The notes under the pieces are model-generated. The model ran no database searches. It was not told the DNA's origin and was given only the letters and a program-made list of their open reading frames with translations. From positions 827,377 to 891,376 of the forward strand of contig NW_025936328.1 of the NCBI RefSeq assembly GCF_000764305.2: a stretch of 64,000 bases of DNA, written 5' to 3'. This DNA comes from Hyalella azteca. Taxonomy: Eukaryota > Arthropoda > Malacostraca > Amphipoda > Hyalellidae. Shown in pieces: positions 46,596-58,506 of the stretch (position 1 is its first letter; each line of letters opens with the position of its first letter). Made by a program: the position numbers and the translations under genes.

Positions 46596-48115
46596 ATTTA
46601 TCGCATTTTCAGGTCTAGTTCGTTTATCGCACCACACATTGAACGCCTTTTAAATTTTCCAAAGCCTCTTCCGTTCAGAACCAAATTCCTTTGATGTTTA
46701 TTTCTCTCCCTCGAAAAGAGACCTCTAAAATTTGACCTCAGGGCCGGCTCTCATTGGTCCAATAAACCAATTATTTGGATTCGGTCGGCCAATCATGTCG
46801 AGCATTGGTCGTTAGCGACCGAGACTGATTGCTGGCCTCGAACATCGCGATCAGAAGCAGGAAGTTTTGCAGCAAACTCGTAAGGAAATGGTCTTGTATT
46901 ATCGATATATTTCCCAGATTTTAGGTGCCTTTCACAAGAATGCGTGGGCTCCTAAAGGATTATCCCAGATATTTGATTTCTAAGATGTTTTGAAGCGCTT
47001 TGAATTAGAGATAAGCTAAACCATGTTTATGCCGATACATTTTTACGTGGTTTAATATAATTCTCTCATTTAATAAGAAAGATTTAAAGAATTACAATGA
47101 TATTTGAAAAGAATTACTTTATATTTGTCTTAAAATGTATGATTCATAAAATTTCTTCATTTCAATTAAAAATGAGTATTTTGTAATTGTTTCTTAATGT
47201 TTCGAATGTATGTAATTGTTTCGAATGTATTTTAATAAGGAATCGATTTAATCCAATAAAACGGCAGATTTTCAGTTTCATTTAAAGTAATATAGCTTTT
47301 TTATTCCTACAACATTATTTTCAATTCTTCAACATAAGTTGTACTTAATCTAGCAGAACTATATGAAAATAGATATGGCCTTGATCACGATGGAAAACTC
47401 ATTAATATAAATGTTTTTCACATTTTATAAATATTAAATTAGTAAAAATATGTATTATTTTTTCTTTTTCACTTGCATTTACCAATTCTCTATTTTTTAT
47501 TTATTTTCTATGTGTATTTTCCAATCATTATTAATTATTTTTAATTCACTTAAGCATTAAATATAAGGAAGTGTTCCACTAAAACTCACACATACTCATC
47601 AGTTTTTTTTATCTAAATAAGTAACGCTCATTCGGCTACCTAATTCCGATGTACTGCACGCATATTAATTTCTACTTATTTTAAAAAATTCCGCACATGA
47701 ACTCAAAGTAGCGTACAATTTATTTTACATACAATAAAAGAAGCTAGTTTTTCATAAATATGCGCTCAGCCATGCATCGACGATTGCGGATTACGATACA
47801 CCTCCATTGCTGCAAATCGGACATCGTTTCTGCAGAATTCCACCGTACGTTATTCTACAATGGTAATTTTTGAAGCTGCACTTGAGTTATCGGTGAGTTC
47901 CGCAAGAGCTAATTTCCAATCTTAATTATTTTAAAGTGAAAATTAGTTGGTGCTTTGAACTTTTATTTCGATTGAGAAGTTTCAACACCGGAAAATTTGG
48001 TTTGTTCTACTTGATAAATATTCTGTTCTGCTCTAACTTTTGCTTGTGCCTATGAACTCCTGCTCTTCGTTAAAGATCTTCACTTTAACTATTGGATTTA
48101 AGCTTAAAAAATATA
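46596..48115. other. Non-coding stretch, no gene recognised
   Basis: Strongly AT-rich. No open frame above 60 codons, no repeat and no RNA gene noticed. Confidence 0.5.
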
Positions 48116-48259
48116 ACTCAGTACTCACTGCAGTGAGTGACAGAGAGCGCATTTTCTCGTCGACGAAAACTTGAAGTCATGGACGGACGGACAGACAGAC
48201 AGACGGACATGGCGAGCACAATAGTGCATTTTTTTCATAATGAGAAAATGCGCTAAAAA
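48116..48259 (+). repeat. Dispersed ~140-bp repeat family, copy 4
   Basis: The most complete copy: ACTCAGTACTCACTGCAGTG, then a perfect 13-bp inverted repeat AGCGCATTTTCTC (48146-48158) / GAGAAAATGCGCT (48242-48254) surrounding CGTCGACG, a GGAC/AGAC tetranucleotide run and CATGGCGAGCACAATAGTGC. It ends GCTAAAAAG. Confidence 0.9.
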
Positions 48260-50090
48260 GACAAATTAACCGTGAATTGGAAGTTGTGAGCGTTGTATTG
48301 TGTCAGTGTTCTCTATTCTATATCTGTTTAAACACGCGCTATTGATGACCAGAGAATTCGTTGATTTGTATTATCAGTGAGTGGAACTTTTATTTTTATT
48401 CTTTATCTATGTATTTGCAGGGAAAAGGAATAGTGACAAGTGGACTGTATGGCTCAGGTTGAATGACAAGAAGTTTTCAATGAAGTTAGGCTTATTAAAT
48501 AATTCGGGACGATAAAATTTTCTCCACATAAACATTCATGTAATGTGTAATGATATTATCAATGCTATCAACTCCCCGCGTGCCTTCATGTATGAGTAAG
48601 AAACTTCATTTTCTTTAGAGTTGAGAATTGTAATGAACTATAAATATCAAGAGGGGTTAACGGAAGGAAATGCGAGCACACGAACAGTTAAGACGGATAA
48701 TTATATCGTCAATAATCTCTGTCAACTCGTGAGCAGCAGCTACAAGGTAGAAGTTTATAAATGGAAATTGATCTCTTTTAGAGGTATCAAAATTTCAAAT
48801 ATGATAACATCAAATAAGAGCGAGTTTTTCGTGACTTCAGCAGAATTGGGAAGGATGCTTTTGTGTTGCTTATGTCGTCGTTGTGCGAGGTACTTCCTAG
48901 CATAAATTGTAAATTTGAGCACAGTGAATGTTAGGTATATATCTTTTATTCATTTTTCAGATGAGTTCATTTTGTGTGTAGGTATTTTATATTCATATGA
49001 TGATAATTAGGTTCGGAATTTTCATTGCAATTATGCAATATTCATGTTAGACTCAATTATTTTCTAGATATTTGTTCTGTTCATTTTTTGTATTACAGGA
49101 GTTTCAGTTGCAGTCTCAGCAGTTCGCACTTTTCAATAAAGATGCACCAAAAAGTCTGTACTTATTCACTGTAGCTCATGGGACTGAACTGTACGATTTA
49201 CCTGGCTGATCAATGCTATGATAAAGGTATACTTTGTTTTATTTCTACTTGAATTATCAATTCAAGAAAGATTATCAATGGATAAGTCTTCTTAGTCAAT
49301 GAAAAACCCTCCACTTTTACACCATTCACAATAGCAAGTTAGTCTTTTAAAGCCCTGATAACAGACGCTTTTGACGCGTGTCTTCTCAACCCTTGATGAC
49401 TGAAGATTTAAGCGAGTTTAATTTATGGAACAAGAAAAAAATGGATTGAACGGGAAATAAATGACTTGATGCAACTAAAAATAAACAATCGATGGTACCG
49501 AAAAAATTCGATACAATAGAAAATAAGTGGAATAATGCAATGAAAAATAACTGGAGTGATGCGCGATGGTCGAGGTTCAGCAGCGAAGATCCCAAGCGAA
49601 GTGTTTGGTTCAAGAAAAGCAGCTATGAGACGACCAAGAGCCGCCGTAATTGCGCCCTCTTCAGGCCAGTTTTACGGGTTTCCCTCGAAAGAGAGGCACA
49701 AATTACAGAGGTCGTTTAGGCCTCAAGAAAAATCCGGTCCCTCACTTTCTAAAAACCCGAGGAATTTCTTGAGTGTCATCAAAATCACCACCTCTTCCGT
49801 CCGATAAAATGCCGTGCAAAATATGAATATTTCCTGTCACTGTCTTTTTTTGCGTTAACTTGGATTGGATGTCTTGGAAAAAATTTAATTTCTTCTGCTT
49901 ACAAAAATCGAAAACCCATTTCATGTGGAAGATTTTCGTTACGGTTTTCGACAGTCGTACTTGAAATGATTCTTTCCTTTCATGTATTGTCTTATTCCTT
50001 ACATAACTCGACTCGAACCATTAGGATACAAAGAAATTACTCGGATCAAAGATTGTCATTGACGAAGCAGTTGAAGCACAATAGTTTGTT
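48260..50090. other. Stretch without a supported gene
   Basis: Two weak exon-like pieces: 48618-48726 (acceptor TTTTCTTTAG, donor GTGAGC, open as MNYKYQEGLTEGNASTRT) and 49099-49209 (acceptor TTTTTTGTATTACAG, open to TGA, containing QQFALFNKDAPKSLYLFTV). Neither shows a known domain. Confidence 0.3.
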
Positions 50091-50303
50091 GCTCACCACT
50101 CGTTGCAGCTCTGCTGCTCACCACTCGTTGCAGCTCTGCTGCTCACCACTCGTTGCAGCTCTGCTGCTAACCACTCGTTGCAACTCTGCTGCTCACCACT
50201 CGTTTGCTAACCACTCGTTGCAGCTCTGCTGCTCACCACTCGTTGCAGCTCTGCTGCTCACCACTCGTTGCAGCTCTGCTGCTAACCACTCGTTGCAGCA
50301 ACA
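50091..50303 (+). repeat. 25-bp minisatellite, about 8 copies
   Basis: The unit is CCACTCGTTGCAGCTCTGCT plus GCTCA, with GCTAA as a recurring variant. One shortened copy (CACTCGTTTGCTAACC) lies near 50197-50212. Confidence 0.94.
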
Positions 50304-50579
50304 ATATTAAATTTTCTAGAAATAACTGCCACGAGGAGAACTTTTTCTAAAATTTCCTATTTACCTCCTGATCCTAAAATAGCAATTCCAAGATCGAACA
50401 AATCGTTGTGATTAAATGGAATGAAAGTAGGAACAATAATGTGGCGATCATATTATTATTATATGTGCTTACCGCCACTCACACCAAGAAATGGCATTCG
50501 CGACTCCCAGTATTGGCTTTTAGCCTGCTTTCTTCCATGAAAGAAACTCTTTATCTATCTCTTCCAATCGTTGGCTATC

Positions 50580-50680
50580 GCTCTCCTCTCGTGGTTGATT
50601 GGCTAACACCCTCCGCTCGTGGTTGATTGGCTATCTCCCTGGTCTCATGGTTGATTGGCCATCTCCCTCCGCTCGTGGTT
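50580..50680 (+). repeat. ~28-30-bp tandem repeat, 3-4 copies, cut by a gap
   Basis: The unit is GCTCGTGGTTGATTGGCTA plus ACACCCTCC or TCTCCCTCC. The array stops abruptly at the N at 50681, in the middle of a unit. Confidence 0.9.
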
Positions 50681-50712
50681 NTTATACACATCTAGATGTG
50701 TATAAGAGACAG
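50681..50712. other. Residual Nextera mate-pair junction adapter beside an N
   Basis: Positions 50694-50712 are exactly the 19-bp Tn5 mosaic end AGATGTGTATAAGAGACAG. Positions 50682-50693 (TTATACACATCT) are the last 12 bases of its reverse complement. Two mosaic ends back to back are the circularisation adapter of Nextera mate-pair libraries. This is laboratory sequence, not genome. The preceding N marks a join. Confidence 0.97.
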
Positions 50713-50905
50713 GAGTGGGGAGAGTGGGGAGAGTGGGGAGAGTGGGGAGAGTGGAGAGAGTTGGGAGAGTAGGGAGCGTCAAGAAAGCGGGGAGTAAGGA
50801 GAGTTGGAAGAATGGGGAGAGTTGGGAGAGGGGGGAGAGTCCGGAGAGTATGAAAAGAGGGGAGAGTGGAAAGCGTTAAGAAATTGGGGAGTAGGGAATT
50901 GAGGG
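50713..50905 (+). repeat. 9-bp GAGTGGGGA minisatellite
   Basis: The first four units are perfect; later ones vary (GAGTTGGGA, GAGTAGGGA, GCGTCAAGAA). It begins directly at the adapter, so its true left edge is unknown. Confidence 0.93.
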
Positions 50906-53182
50906 GGGATGCCGGCGGAGACACCCAATCTTGTTGATTCAAATCACGTCGTTTGAACGACATTGGAAACTTTTTACGGAGGCCTTTTATAATGATAATG
51001 TTGAATTACATTTATACATGGATTGAGATTTACGCAAAATTCGAGCGATGTTTTTTCAACTGATGAATGAAATAAAGGTGTCACTGAAAACAGTAGAATT
51101 TTTTAGTTCGTGTTTTTTAATCAGGATGATCATGCCTGTATAGCGTTTCTTAAAGCCAGAAAGTTGCCATTTGAAATGACTTTAGTTTTGTGTCATGTCT
51201 GTGATCTGCTTTTTTATACTAAGTTAAACAACTGAATGAACATCCTCCGAGGCCGGTGATTCCATAATTTTTGCCAGGGGTTGTACATATAGTATATCCA
51301 TTGCATTTAATTTCTATTAATGCACAGAAATTAGCAATAAGAATTGTGATCAATAAAAATTGTGATAAAAGCTATTGTGCGAAAGTTATCGGTTTTAGGT
51401 GAACTTTATCTACATATTATTGATTACGAGGAAAACACATTTTTTATCGAAAGTCAGAAATGATTTCAGGAATAATTTCTTTGAAATTTATCTACATAAG
51501 CATTTATAGCCTCGTTACGAAGGGGAATACAACAGCGTAATTAATGCTCCGTTACTTTCTTCCATTGTAAATAACGCGAGTTTGTCGGCATTTTTAACTG
51601 ATCTCATATTTTTTATGTCAAGACATCTCTATTTCCATTTCTTTCATGCCAGAATAGACTCGAAGGCTCGCATTTTATTTCTTTGAATTTCTTTCTGCGA
51701 ATAACGCTGTTGGAAAAATTTCACTGAATAGAAATTCTGTAGCGATAACGAAATCCTTTTGTTCACAAGCTCCAGATATACGCAAAAACACACATGCATA
51801 CAACCGATTTTTGTTTTTAACACATGGGAAGATGAAACATGCAATATAGATTCAAATAAAAAAGGGAGTATTCTAAGCCATGCAATACAAATAAATTTCA
51901 CGATGATTTTACAAAAAAAACGACAAAACAAGTTAGGAAAAAAATTTCTAAACAAAGTTGACGAAAAATGTACGACATTTAATCTTTGAATTTGTATTTA
52001 AATGATGAGCGCTTTTCTGAAGCCGCACAATAGACTCACTGTGAAAAAAAGACTCACATTATAAATGTGATGCATCAGAATAAATCAGAACGGTAATAAA
52101 ATATTTATTGCTCGTAGTAAATTGATGCAAAGCTTCACTGTGTTCACATGTCGCGTAAGTAAACAAAGTTTACAAGGAGTTACGAAGGCGCTTGATGCCA
52201 TAACTAGAACGCTTTCTACACTGCCCATAATTCAAACAAATGGCTATTGGCAATCGGAAATGCCGGATGCTAAATTTCTGGCGCCCATTTCCGAAATAAT
52301 CAGATGGCGGTCCCTGAGGTTGTAAAGTTAGGAACTTGCTTCACATTTTAAGATAAGTTTTCGGAGAATGTTGGGCTCGAACTAACAGAAGGATGAAGAG
52401 AATAATGGTAAAACAAGACTAAAATTAATAACGATATTAGGCTTCAAAGATGACCAGGAATAAAAATAGTAACAGTACTCATGGCAAAAAAATACAATCT
52501 ATATTTTGTCTGATGTTTAAATATTTGATTTTTTAATCCTAAAATATTCTGAATGATTGATATAACTAAATGACGCGGCAACAAAGACACTAATGGCTTT
52601 ACTCACGGTGCCCGTCTCACCATTTCGTTATTTTTTAAAAGTATTTTTGCATCCGTAAATAAATATTCACAAATGATCGGCATCAAAGAAAACCATCAAA
52701 CACGAGAGCCATTCGCTTCACTGTAAAAACCTCGTCGTTGAGGGCGTTTATGGCTCAAAGGACAACTTAATTGGATGTTACGCAAATGAACCACAACTGA
52801 AAATAGCGAGATTTTCGATGACTCTTCATGAAGAAACAAGCAATAACTAATAATTGCGTCGATGCACTGAATGCTGGAACTGCCTGCCTTGTTAGAGCTA
52901 AATAAAAAGTCGTGAAGCTTATCGTTTACGCATCAGGAGTTCTCGGACTGGCACCCGAAATATTAGAGGATAGGTAACAACATAGGAATAATATTTCATT
53001 AATGCCACACAGAGGTTAACAACTGTTAGATAACACCATGTGGATGTCATACATACGTCACATAACGTACTGTGAATAACAACTGGTGAGTTACATACAC
53101 TCGAAATATACCAAAGGGTGACTTGCACTCGATAGGTAACACCCGGTGCAGAAAGAAACGTCAACTCTAATATTTGTTCACC
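50906..53182. other. Non-coding stretch, no gene recognised
   Basis: AT-rich. Overlapping opposite-strand open frames at 51644-51989 and a 67-codon frame at 52122-52325 have no domains or splice support. Confidence 0.45.
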
Positions 53183-53219
53183 ATTTTGAATGTCACATTT
53201 TCCTTGTGACATTCAAAAT
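53183..53219. repeat. Hairpin with 14-bp perfect arms
   Basis: ATTTTGAATGTCAC (53183-53196) and GTGACATTCAAAAT (53206-53219) flank a 9-nt loop, ATTTTCCTT. AAACCTTGTGACTTTAT is tandemly repeated just downstream (53263-53308). Confidence 0.92.
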
Positions 53220-53309
53220 AAACATTATAAATAAACCTTGTATAAATGAATAAATTGACTATAAACCTTGTGACTTTATGGGAAATAAATAAACCTTGTG
53301 ACTTTATAA

Positions 53310-56300
53310 ATAATTATTCTTAATCCGGAAATTTTTTATATAAATTGTCTCCAATTGCATCTACTATTACTTGAGGATCAAGGATTTGAGTAATATTTAA
53401 ATTAAATTTCATTCCTGGAGCCACTACACAAACCTGTTTCTAATAATAATGAATACAAATTATAGTATGATTTGATTATTATGTTAAGGCTGTGTGATGC
53501 AGAACTGGATTAAGGCAAGACACGTTCAGCGTAAGGGACTTGCCTAGGCATGAGAAGCAGCTGCACCGCTAAGCTGGCTTAACGAGCCGGAATAAGGCGA
53601 TGCATCAGGCCACAACAAGCGAACAATTGCATTGCGACTTTTGGGCCAGCCTCGGGAACACCACAGGCGGCCCACCGATATGAACTTTATTGAAAACACG
53701 TAAAAAGTGGATATAAATAAATTGTAACCGCAGATATGAAGTTTATTGAAAACACATGAAGCGGTTATAAATGAAAACGGAGAAGTGGACATAAATTTTT
53801 ACTACCAGGATGGGACGCTGGATGGGATGAAACAATTATGGTAGATAAAAACCTAGCTGCTAAACATGGAGCGCGAGTTTTTTGAGACGCGAAATAAATT
53901 AATAAAAATTGGGTCAGGGATTTTAAAATTAATATTTCCAACCAGAAAGAACATAGATGGGAGGAAGCTCTCATGGAAGATCAACACTTGGCCGTTAAAT
54001 TTCTTCATATTTATAAAAACTGTCATCGGAATGGATAAATGCGATGCTTCTAGGATAAGACTTGCCTGGTTTAGATGAGAACAAATATGCAGAAGTCATT
54101 AAGTCATTACGGTTCCAAAACTACCGAACCCGAAAAAATCTAAAACTCTGAAAGGAGTGCTGAAATAATTGTCAAATAATTTTTTCTGCTAATATATGAG
54201 GCAGTTTAGTAATTATTTCTTCATAATTTAGATATACAGGATTATTTCAATACCCTGGAATGTCAATAAGTCGTCGGCGACCGCAAAAGTGCGCACTGTA
54301 AGCAACTATTTATAGCTGGTATGTACAATATGATGAATCACTCCGGCTTATTTAATCTCAACGTAAGGTTGAAATATTATGGGATTACTGATTTATAACA
54401 TATAAAGGTTCTTCGCGACGAATTGTTGCTTCGAGCCAATGGCACGTAAATCGTCTAATCGCCCTACTTAAAATATATGCAAATACGCAGCCATGTTGTA
54501 ATGGGAATATGGAATTACCTTCGACAGTTTGAACGCTTACCACTAATGAGTTTCAAATGATGTTTTATATTAAAAGTCTTGTTCTGTACAGCAAATAACT
54601 CCCTGCATTAATGCCGCAGTACATTTGTAGCCATTGCAATTTTACGGCAAAAAGTTGCCATTATTGAAGCTTCTATTCCGAGCAAATGTTGCACGTATAT
54701 AGCGCCGGAATAAATGAATGGGAATTTAATATCAAGCCTCGCTTGCTTGTCATGATTACAGTTGCCAGGCAAGCAACACCAAACGGTTTAATATTTATCC
54801 TCGTAATTGCACCAAAAATATTGTATACTCAAATATAAATTAAAAATACGGAGCATGTTCTGAATTTAATTAAGATAAGAATCCCGTTTTTAAAAATAAC
54901 CTCTATCTTTTTGTGATACCCAAGAGATAAGGCGTCAGTAATCCCGAGTTCTAGTAGAATTTTATGGTATTTTTTGCTTCATGTCGTGCGCTGAGATGCG
55001 TGGAAGGCGTTGGCAGTTGGTAATTCATCTTGATAAGGATGAGTAAGAGAGAAAAATTATCTGCTTCAGTGTCAGAGCGACATGAATTTCTTAGCACTAA
55101 GCTGATAAGATGCGAATTAAATATAGATATTAGGGAGCAAGTCACGCAAGCAGAGTGTATGTCGTGTTCTAGTTTCTACACTACAATTACTTTCAATGTT
55201 CATCGCTTCCATGAACCTAAAACAAACTGTCATGTACTATAAACCCGATAACCCAGTTGATATAATATGTACTGTAAACCCAATCATTTTGGCTAGGATT
55301 TTAAAAATTGAGGATAATAATGAAATAAAATGTTCAGTTGGGTATTAATATATCCTAAATATATTTTAAAGAGATAGAAAGCTATCAACCTCATTTCTCA
55401 TTGCGAGCCATTTTCCTGAACTTGCGGCTAATTAACTATTCCTGTGTTAGCTTCAAGTAAGTCAGTAAGCATCTATGCTGTTTTGAAATGTGGAGCGCAA
55501 ATCGCCCAAACATGCTTATATGCTTGCTTCTCTTCATGAGAAAAAGCTAAAACAATTCCCTTTATGTAATTATAAAATAAATGGTATGTTTGAGAATTTT
55601 TCCTCATAGACAATATTTTACACTGCATTACCATAATTTATGGTAACTTCATTATTGAGGAAATACTATGATTTTCTTTTAAAAAAATCGCTGCTTCAGT
55701 TTTATGATAAAAAAATGGTCAATAATTTGTAGTCGATGATCCGCACGAAATCGTAAAGTGAAATATTTTCAGGTTTATGATATAGCATCGCAGTTTGGAA
55801 GCCTGAGGCAACGACGGAATTGAAAATTTCGGTGAGCAATCAACTTGATAACATCTTACGAGCGCTGCACTTTGAAATAGGATCATGTCAAGTGAATTGC
55901 AACTGCATTTTAAACATAATATACAATTCCTACTTTACGCGTCATCTACGAAAAATTATACATAGTCATCTACTAAAAATGTGTAAAATTTGGAGCAGTC
56001 GAAAATTTATGGCAATGCTGCGATGTTAATCCACGCAGACTTCACACAAGGATATATCCGAATCCACTTCGTGAGCCAACCAAGACAAAATATTTCAAAT
56101 CAGTCATAGAATATAATCTAGCGGTCAAGGGACTTACAGTTAGTTTACTCTAAAATCGTTCATTGGTCAGAAACCTCTATATAATGTACATTGATTATTC
56201 CATTAACAAGTAGAAGTCGCTACCAAAAAATAATTATTTCTTCAAAATCAAATAAATGGAATTATTCTAATTAATAGCCAGCCACTGAAATTCCTAATGC

Positions 56301-57840
56301 AATAAACAATTTACATGGATTCTAAATATATACACGTTAAATTGGTACACAAAATGGATTAACATTAACGAGAAAGCTTCAAAATTTACAGTTATTTTCC
56401 AAGAATTATACTCTTGTCTCTATCTTCAGTTTAAGATGACCATTTTGACAACTTTTACACTCTCCTTACATGGCTTTTAGTGCATAACATCTATGCAGCG
56501 CATTATTTCAGACAAATTTGACTAAACATTACGATTCGAGGCCATATTTCTGGTCGCTGATGGAAGTAATGAAAGATTGCTCTGTGCTAAAATGCCCTAT
56601 GCGAGTTACACACCTCATTTCCATCGATTCTGACACCTACGGCTCCTTTTCGACCGGCGAACTTTCTCGCTCAGCGCAAACATCACGGAAAATTGTATCC
56701 GGAAAGCTTCGAATCCACATTCTGGAGCGATGTCAAGCGTCCGTTTGGAATTCCACTTTCTGATTGGAAAAATCCTGAACTGCTCCCGGGCTACGGCCTT
56801 AGCAGCTCTAATTGCGCGACGGAAAATCATGAATTATCTTGTAAAAGTTTGAAGCTTGCTCTTGATTCTTGAATCTGATGTGTGTGCTTTCTAAGTAGCT
56901 TTCGAGAAAACTAGACTGTAGGAGATCCTCCGCCGGATTTAAATTACGTATTCCCTTCTTGCAACCTATAGAAACCTTGATAAAGACACTGGTCCTATTT
57001 CTTTTGTTATAAGAATTTCATTTGTGGCACAAAATATGAAAAATCAAACTTCACTTTACGTTCCCTCTTTCAATTTTTTGTGCCTTGTGAGCTCTCTAAA
57101 ACGAGGACGTTTCCATAAACATGAAACGTCAGACATCAAAACGGAAGGTCCGCGAAATTTCTTTCCGAGTTTACCTCCTCCAGGTTCTGTTTCTTTGTTC
57201 AAGCTCTTAGATTAGGAGAGTTTTGGAGCCGTGAAACGACATCCGTTATTGAACCATTGTGTTTCCTTAACAAACAGACTTCGCTGAGATCTACTTCGGT
57301 CCTACATCTTTTTTATGCTGTTATTCCCTCGTGACTCGAAATTGAACGTAAAGGAAAGAATAATTGTAATGAAGATGTGAGCAAATTTGACTTAGTCGTC
57401 AACTTATTTGTCCTAGAAAATTTTTAATTTAAGATGCTAATGTGAACGTTGAAAAAACGATTCCTATTTGATATTTTAGACATTTTTTGGTAGGTCGATT
57501 GCAAATAAACTTTACATTTATTTATTAAATAAATGCATTCGTATTATCGTGGCACGTACACGTGTTATTCAATTATAGTCAAGATTGATACAATTTATTT
57601 AAGGTTCATTTCTCAAACTGATAAAAAAACTGATGCAATTTTATTAAAGAAGCATTATTCAAGGAAAAAAATCATTGCCCATACTCTTAAGCATAATTTC
57701 CCGTATTTTTCGAAAACCTTGGCGGAACGTGAAGCTTAAATATTATATTGTTTTGGTTGTCTAAATGAACCTAATTTGTACGAGGCGAAGCAACCTAAAC
57801 TTGACTGCAATGCACTGTATCTGAAAAAATCCTGCGCTTT
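53310..57840. other. Non-coding stretch, no gene recognised
   Basis: AT-rich. Open frames of 60-82 codons (53544-53792 minus, 55030-55242, 56518-56763) show nothing I recognise. GAAGTTTATTGAAAACAC(A/G)T occurs twice at about 53680-53760. Confidence 0.45.
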
Positions 57841-57860
57841 GGATGCATTGCAATGCATCC
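57841..57860. repeat. Perfect 20-bp palindrome
   Basis: GGATGCATTGCAATGCATCC is its own reverse complement. It is followed by TATCACAC/GTGATA pairs and a 16-bp tandem duplication CACCAGTGATGGTAAT (57891-57922), a locally dense cluster of symmetry. Confidence 0.9.
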
Positions 57861-58094
57861 AGTATCACACCTTAAATGTGATAATATCACACCAGTGATG
57901 GTAATCACCAGTGATGGTAATACCTGTGCAAGATGCAGATTTCTCGAATAAGTAATCGATGATTATAGTCAAGACCTCTTATCCATCACGTTCAATAAAG
58001 CATTTAATTGGAGGTTTGCACTTTACCCCTTCGTGGTTTTAGCTAGACCTTATCACGAGAAACTTAAGATTTGGTGACATCGTGGCTCGCCTTG

Positions 58095-58506
58095 CTCTAC
58101 ACTTATCGTTCCCCTACGCTTACTGTTCCCCTACACTTACTGTTTCCCTACACTTACTGTTCCCCTACACTTACTGTTCCCCTACACTTACTGTTCCCCT
58201 ACACTTATTGTTCCCCTACACTTACTGTTTCCCTACACTTACTGTTCCCCTACACTTACTGTTCCCCTACACTTACTGTTCCCCTACACTTACTGTTCCC
58301 CTACACTTATTGTTCCCCTACACTTACTGTTCCCCTACACTTATTGTTCCCCTACACTTACTGTTTCCCTACACTTACTGTTCCCCTACACTTACTGTTC
58401 CCTTTACTGTTCCTCTACACTTACTGTTCCCCTACACTTACTGTTCCCCTACACTTACTGTTCCCCTACACTTACTGTTCCCCTACACTTACTGTTCCCC
58501 TACACT
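58095..58506 (+). repeat. 17-bp minisatellite, about 24 copies
   Basis: The unit is TTCCCCTACACTTACTG with TTTCCCT and TTATTG variants. One shortened copy (GTTCCCTTTACTG) lies near 58401. Because 17 is not a multiple of three, all frames rotate through the same 17-residue pattern with no stop, giving a spurious 212-codon open frame that runs on to 58709. Confidence 0.95.

Noticed and set aside
50682..50963. 93-codon minus-strand open frame
   Set aside because: Its C-terminus is translated adapter and most of the rest is the 9-bp minisatellite.
55775..55840. Exon-like piece between TATTTTCAG and GTGAGC
   Set aside because: The best frame hits TGA before the donor and the other two are closed earlier.
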